The translations under genes were made by a program, and so were the position numbers. A stretch of 9,441 nt of DNA, taken from Nitrospirota bacterium. Its GTDB lineage: Bacteria; Nitrospinota_A; UBA7883; JACRGQ01. The notes under the pieces were generated by a model. That model saw only the letters and a list, made by a program, of their open reading frames with translations. It did no database searches and was not told the origin of the DNA. The stretch spans positions 1-9,441 of the forward strand of contig JAJRYM010000098.1 of NCBI GenBank assembly GCA_024275775.1. Direction: 5' to 3'. Numbering within the stretch: position 1 is the stretch's first letter; each line of letters begins with the position of its first letter. Below, one piece after another: positions 7,501-9,441 of this stretch.

Positions 7501-7783
7501 AGCGGAAGGGCTGGAAGTTGAAATGGTCAAGAAGGTCAAGGAAGGGCCTCCGCATATAGTCGATAAAATGCTGGCGCAGGGTGTGGATATAGTCGTCAAT
7601 ACGACCTTCGGAAAGCAGGCTATCAAGGATTCCTATTCCATCAGGCGAACAGCTCTTCAGCTTGGAATACCGTACGCCACAACAATAGCGGGCGGAAAAG
7701 CGTTCGCCCGCGCTATACTGTCAGTACAGGAAGGAGAAATGGAAGTTGTTTCCATACAGAAATATCATGCGGACAAAATTTAG
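4580..7783 (+). CDS. carB: Carbamoyl phosphate synthetase large subunit
   Basis: Makes carbamoyl phosphate from bicarbonate, CarA-derived ammonia and two ATP. It is 1067 aa from the ATG at 4580, against about 1070 in the family. The two homologous halves are both present. The first ATP-grasp (about 1-400) has CEFDYSGTQAAKALKEEG at 24-41, HTGDSITVAPAQT at 243-255 and metal ligands Q285, E299 and N301. The oligomerisation region spans about 400-550. The second ATP-grasp (about 553-935) has LEFDYCCVHGVFALKEAG at 568-585, VLGGRAMETVYDE at 711-723 and ligands Q821, E833 and N835. The C-terminal MGS-like allosteric domain keeps LATKGTA at 964-970, KVKEGPPH at 985-992 and NTTFGKQAI at 1007-1015, the UMP/IMP-site pattern of the Escherichia coli enzyme, so UMP inhibition is plausible. 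The ATG at 4580 gives the canonical MPKR-DIKS start; the in-frame TTG at 4553 would add nine atypical residues. The RBS is weak (AAAAGAA), so translation may depend on coupling to the preceding ORF. Confidence 0.98.
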   Translation: MPKRDDIKSVLIIGAGPIVIGQACEFDYSGTQAAKALKEEGLRVILANSNPATIMTDPEFADSTYIEPLTAEMLEKIIAKERPDVLLPTVGGQTGLNLSMELAESGVLEKYGVEMIGADPEAIKRAESRERFKECMAEIGLKVPVSCIADSLASGMAGFEAVGLPAIIRPSFTLGGGGGGVARTKEEFIEKVKWGLSQSPASQVMIEQSLLGWKEFELEVMRDANDNVVIVCSIENLDPMGVHTGDSITVAPAQTLTDREYQIMRNAAIAIIRKIGVDTGGSNIQFAVSPETGELMIIEMNPRVSRSSALASKATGFPIAKIAAKLAIGYTLDEIPNDITKETPASFEPTLDYCVVKIPRFTFEKFPTTDMTLTPQMKSVGEVMAIGRTFKESFQKALRSLETDCYGLDNIDITDEALGEKLGTPVRERVFLIAEAFRRGWTIERIYKTTAVDPWFLDQLLQIVEAEKEICGKSLPDGREKLLELKQLGFSDKRLAELCDCSEADVREKRVSLGIRPVFKRIDTCAAEFEAQTPYLYSTYEEECEARPTKKKKIMILGGGPNRIGQGLEFDYCCVHGVFALKEAGYETIMVNCNPETVSTDYDTSDRLYFEPVTLEDVMEIIHVEQPDGVIVQFGGQTPLKLCVALEKAGVPIIGTTPDAIDRAEDRKRFQEVLRARGLRQPVNDTAMSIQQAVEICKKIGYPVVVRPSYVLGGRAMETVYDETDLLRYMEEAVDVSDEHPVLIDRFLENSIEVDVDAVSDGDITVIGGVMEHIEEAGIHSGDSACSLPPRTLPKKIVDDICEQTRQLAGELGVVGLINIQFAVKEGNIYVLEVNPRASRSVPFVSKAIGIPLAKLAARVMAGEKLEDLGFTEQVIPKHVSVKESVFPFIKFPNVDLILGPEMKSTGEVMGIDTDFEHAFARAVSASGSILPKSGNLFISVAERDRPEAIKIARKFDRAGFRLLATKGTAALLKAEGLEVEMVKKVKEGPPHIVDKMLAQGVDIVVNTTFGKQAIKDSYSIRRTALQLGIPYATTIAGGKAFARAILSVQEGEMEVVSIQKYHADKI
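7208..7223. repeat. 16-bp perfect palindrome inside carB
   Basis: CCGAAACATGTTTCGG reads the same on both strands and is preceded 10 nt upstream by a second inverted repeat, TCGGT-TTT-ACCGA (7185-7197). Both lie in the codons for carB residues about 869-882. No function is evident; it could be chance or a weak mRNA hairpin pair. Confidence 0.5.
7731..7736 (+). promoter_or_regulatory. SD-like AAGGAG relevant to the transglutaminase-gene start
   Basis: AAGGAG sits within the last carB codons. It is 9 nt before an in-frame TTG at 7746 but 30 nt before the ATG at 7767, which itself has only a weak AGAAA upstream. It therefore argues for a TTG start. Because GAA-GGA-GAA is also an ordinary coding string, the match may be accidental. 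Confidence 0.35.
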
Positions 7784-9227
7784 CGTTAACGCGTTTCTTT
7801 CGGCGATTTTCCTCGCTGTCGTTTTATGCCAGAACGTTGCGGCGGGGATCATATCCGAGCAGTGGATGGAGGTAACGGCGTTCGGAGACAAGATAGGATT
7901 TGCGTACAGGAACGTGGAAGAGCTGTCGGACGGCTACAAGGTTACAACTAAGACGGTGATGAGATTGGAGGTGCAGGGAACTACGCAGGACATGTCCTCC
8001 AGCCAAACCTATTTCCTCAACACCACTTTCCAGCTCCAGCGTTTTTCATACGTGCAGAAGATGCTCAACCACCGCCAGTTTTTCGACGGGAAAGTCGAGA
8101 ACGGGAAACTCAAGGTGGAAATACGTTCGGGCGGAAATGTTTCCACGAAAGAGGTTCCGTTTGACAAGAAAACGTATCTTGCCGATACCATTACCCTCCT
8201 GCTCAGCCGTAGCGGTATGCAGACCGGGCAGAATTACAATTTCAAAATTTTCATGATTTCACTCATGTCAACCGGCAACATCGGCATAAGCGTCGGAAAG
8301 AAAACCAGCGTGGAAATCAACGGCAAGACCGAAGAAGCCTTTATCGTTACCTCCCATTTTAAAAGCTTTTCGGTCGATTCATGGGTAGCGCCGGACGGCA
8401 GAGTGCTGAAGGAGGAATCGCCTATGGGCTTCACCAGCCAAGCGGTTGATGAAATGCAGGCGGTCTCTTTCGACGGGGGCGTCATGCCTTTCACGAACCT
8501 TTTGACGTTCAGCCTGATTCCGGTCGATGGGGATTTTTCGAACCCCAAAACAATTAGCCGGCTGGAAATCACGATGTCCGGCCTTGCCGGGAAAGACCTC
8601 GTACCAAACGATGAAAGACAGAAAACTGTCGTGCAGAAAGTGGAAAACAGAGGCGGTAAAAAAACGTATACCATCGGCTTGGAAATAGAAAAAAAAGGTA
8701 TCAACGAAACTTCCGCTTCCCCCCCTCTGTCCGAAAAAGAGATAACCGCTTACCTTAAACCGACTTTCGAAGCGCAGGCGGACGACCCTTTTATACAGCA
8801 AAAAGCGATGGAGATAGTCGATAACGAAGAAGACGCCTTTAAGTCGGCACAGCTTATAAATAGATGGGTTTACAAAAACGTCCACAAAAAATTCGTGGAT
8901 ACCTTTTCCGCCGTTGAAACGCTGAGAACGATGGAGGGCGAATGCCAGTCCCACACCAACCTCTTCACGGCACTGGCCAGAAGCGCCGGAATCCCAACCC
9001 GGACGGTCTCCGGCATCGTTTATTCAAAACAGTTCGAAGGATTTCTTTATCACGCATGGCCGGAAGTTTACGTCGACAAGTGGATTGCCATGGACCCGAC
9101 GTTTGGAGAAGATATCGCCGACGCCACTCATATAAAGCTGGTTGAGGGAGACCTCAGCAAACAGCTACAGCTTTTCGAGTTTATCGGAAGGATAGCCATA
9201 GACGTGGAACTGATAGAAAAAAAGTAA
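7767..9227 (+). CDS. Exported transglutaminase-like (papain-fold) protein
   Basis: A protein of 486 aa with an N-terminal signal peptide: basic MRTKF, hydrophobic core 7-20, probable signal peptidase I site after VAA (24-26). The cysteine at 21 follows VVL and is not a good lipobox. Residues about 30-310 are beta-rich and of no assigned family. The transglutaminase-like core is C-terminal and has a complete triad: C393 in GECQSHTNLFTALARSAGIP, H429 in YHAWPEVYV and D443 in AMDPTFGE. Such domains hydrolyse or cross-link amide bonds, often acting as proteases or peptidases; the substrate is unknown. An envelope location is inferred. The ATG at 7767 overlaps carB by 17 nt; a TTG at 7746 behind AAGGAG would add seven residues and cannot be excluded. 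pyrK starts 2 nt after the stop. No pyrimidine role is known to me, so it appears to be an unrelated passenger gene held in the operon. Confidence 0.9.
   Translation: MRTKFSVNAFLSAIFLAVVLCQNVAAGIISEQWMEVTAFGDKIGFAYRNVEELSDGYKVTTKTVMRLEVQGTTQDMSSSQTYFLNTTFQLQRFSYVQKMLNHRQFFDGKVENGKLKVEIRSGGNVSTKEVPFDKKTYLADTITLLLSRSGMQTGQNYNFKIFMISLMSTGNIGISVGKKTSVEINGKTEEAFIVTSHFKSFSVDSWVAPDGRVLKEESPMGFTSQAVDEMQAVSFDGGVMPFTNLLTFSLIPVDGDFSNPKTISRLEITMSGLAGKDLVPNDERQKTVVQKVENRGGKKTYTIGLEIEKKGINETSASPPLSEKEITAYLKPTFEAQADDPFIQQKAMEIVDNEEDAFKSAQLINRWVYKNVHKKFVDTFSAVETLRTMEGECQSHTNLFTALARSAGIPTRTVSGIVYSKQFEGFLYHAWPEVYVDKWIAMDPTFGEDIADATHIKLVEGDLSKQLQLFEFIGRIAIDVELIEKK
9218..9224 (+). other. In-phase A-AAA-AAG slippery heptamer at the end of the transglutaminase gene
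   Basis: The heptamer occupies the last two sense codons (AAA AAG) directly before the TAA at 9225-9227, in the X-XXY-YYZ phase of known bacterial -1 frameshift sites such as dnaX. A -1 slip would read GTA ATC and then the pyrK ATG in frame. Upstream there is only a weak GGAA (9206-9209), and no strong downstream hairpin was seen. Actual frameshifting is unproven. Confidence 0.3.
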
Positions 9228-9229
9228 TC

Positions 9230-9441
9230 ATGAAAGCGGCGATTCTGGAAAAAAGGGAAGTCGCGCGCAACTGTTTCGAGCTTGTTCTTGAAACGTCTCT
9301 ACCCGCTTCGAAAGCCGGGCAGTTCGTTATGGTGAGAGTTGCCGACGGACTCGCGCCTCTGCTCCGGCGCCCGATGAGCATCGCGGGGCACGAAGGCAAT
9401 CGGATGTCGATGATATTCCGCGAGGTAGGTAAAGGAACGGC
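9230..9441 (+). CDS. pyrK: Dihydroorotate dehydrogenase B electron-transfer subunit, 5' part
   Basis: An open frame from the ATG at 9230 runs off the window after 70 codons and has no stop. The visible residues are the start of the FAD-binding ferredoxin-reductase-like domain: AGQFVMVRV (29-37), LLRRPMSIAG (44-53, the RPxS-type flavin-binding motif) and FREVGKGT (63-70). PyrK carries FAD and a 2Fe-2S cluster and passes electrons from dihydroorotate, oxidised by PyrD, to NAD+. The downstream NAD and cysteine-cluster regions are outside the window. The ATG is 2 nt after the preceding stop, with only a weak A-rich RBS, so reinitiation is likely. The pyr context makes PyrK much more likely than a related hydrogenase or sulfhydrogenase gamma subunit. 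pyrD is expected next. Confidence 0.9.
   Translation, partial: MKAAILEKREVARNCFELVLETSLPASKAGQFVMVRVADGLAPLLRRPMSIAGHEGNRMSMIFREVGKGT

Noticed and set aside
7691..7719. Possible internal promoter (TATACT at 7714-7719) ahead of the transglutaminase gene
   Set aside because: The sequence at the -35 distance (GGCGGA, 7691-7696) does not resemble a -35 box, and the site is inside carB coding sequence.
8689..8696. Run of eight A bases as a second frameshift or slippage site in the transglutaminase gene
   Set aside because: The -1 frame ends at a stop after a short stretch and the zero frame continues into the catalytic domain, so no useful product is implied.

Overview
The window is one densely packed, single-strand (+) stretch of a bacterial operon for de novo pyrimidine (UMP) synthesis. 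The order is: an open frame ending at 48 (upstream tail or mini-ORF), pyrR, pyrB, pyrC, carA, an unassigned 224-residue ORF, carB, a secreted transglutaminase-like protein, and the 5' part of pyrK, which runs off the window end. There is no intergenic space over 2 nt after position 44. No RNA gene, CRISPR array, insertion sequence, tRNA, or convincing promoter or terminator was seen.

The six enzyme or regulator genes are recognised from intact family motifs. These include the PRPP loop of PyrR, the STRT and HPTQ motifs of PyrB, the complete metal set of an active type I dihydroorotase in PyrC, the Cys-His-Glu triad of CarA, and both ATP-grasp metal sites plus the UMP-binding signature in CarB. 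Together they cover bicarbonate, glutamine and ATP to carbamoyl phosphate (CarA and CarB), then carbamoyl aspartate (PyrB), then dihydroorotate (PyrC). PyrK implies an NAD-linked class 1B dihydroorotate dehydrogenase, whose catalytic gene pyrD would be expected just downstream. pyrE, pyrF and pyrH are not in the window. PyrR suggests that UMP/UTP and PRPP levels are sensed at the RNA level, but no consensus PyrR-binding loop is visible here.

Two genes are not explained by the pathway. One is a small basic cytoplasmic protein wedged between the two subunit genes of carbamoyl phosphate synthetase (3913-4587). The other is an exported protein with a complete Cys-His-Asp transglutaminase triad between carB and pyrK (7767-9227). 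Both are stitched into the operon by overlaps, so they are long-standing members of the transcript and not gene debris.

Organism: moderately GC-rich bacterial DNA with unusually heavy use of the Ile codon ATA (10 of 21 Ile codons in pyrR, counted by hand) and frequent GTG starts. The pyrR-pyrB-pyrC-carA-carB-pyrK order suggests a Deltaproteobacteria/Desulfobacterota- or Nitrospirota-like lineage or a related uncultured phylum. This is inference and cannot be settled from the window.
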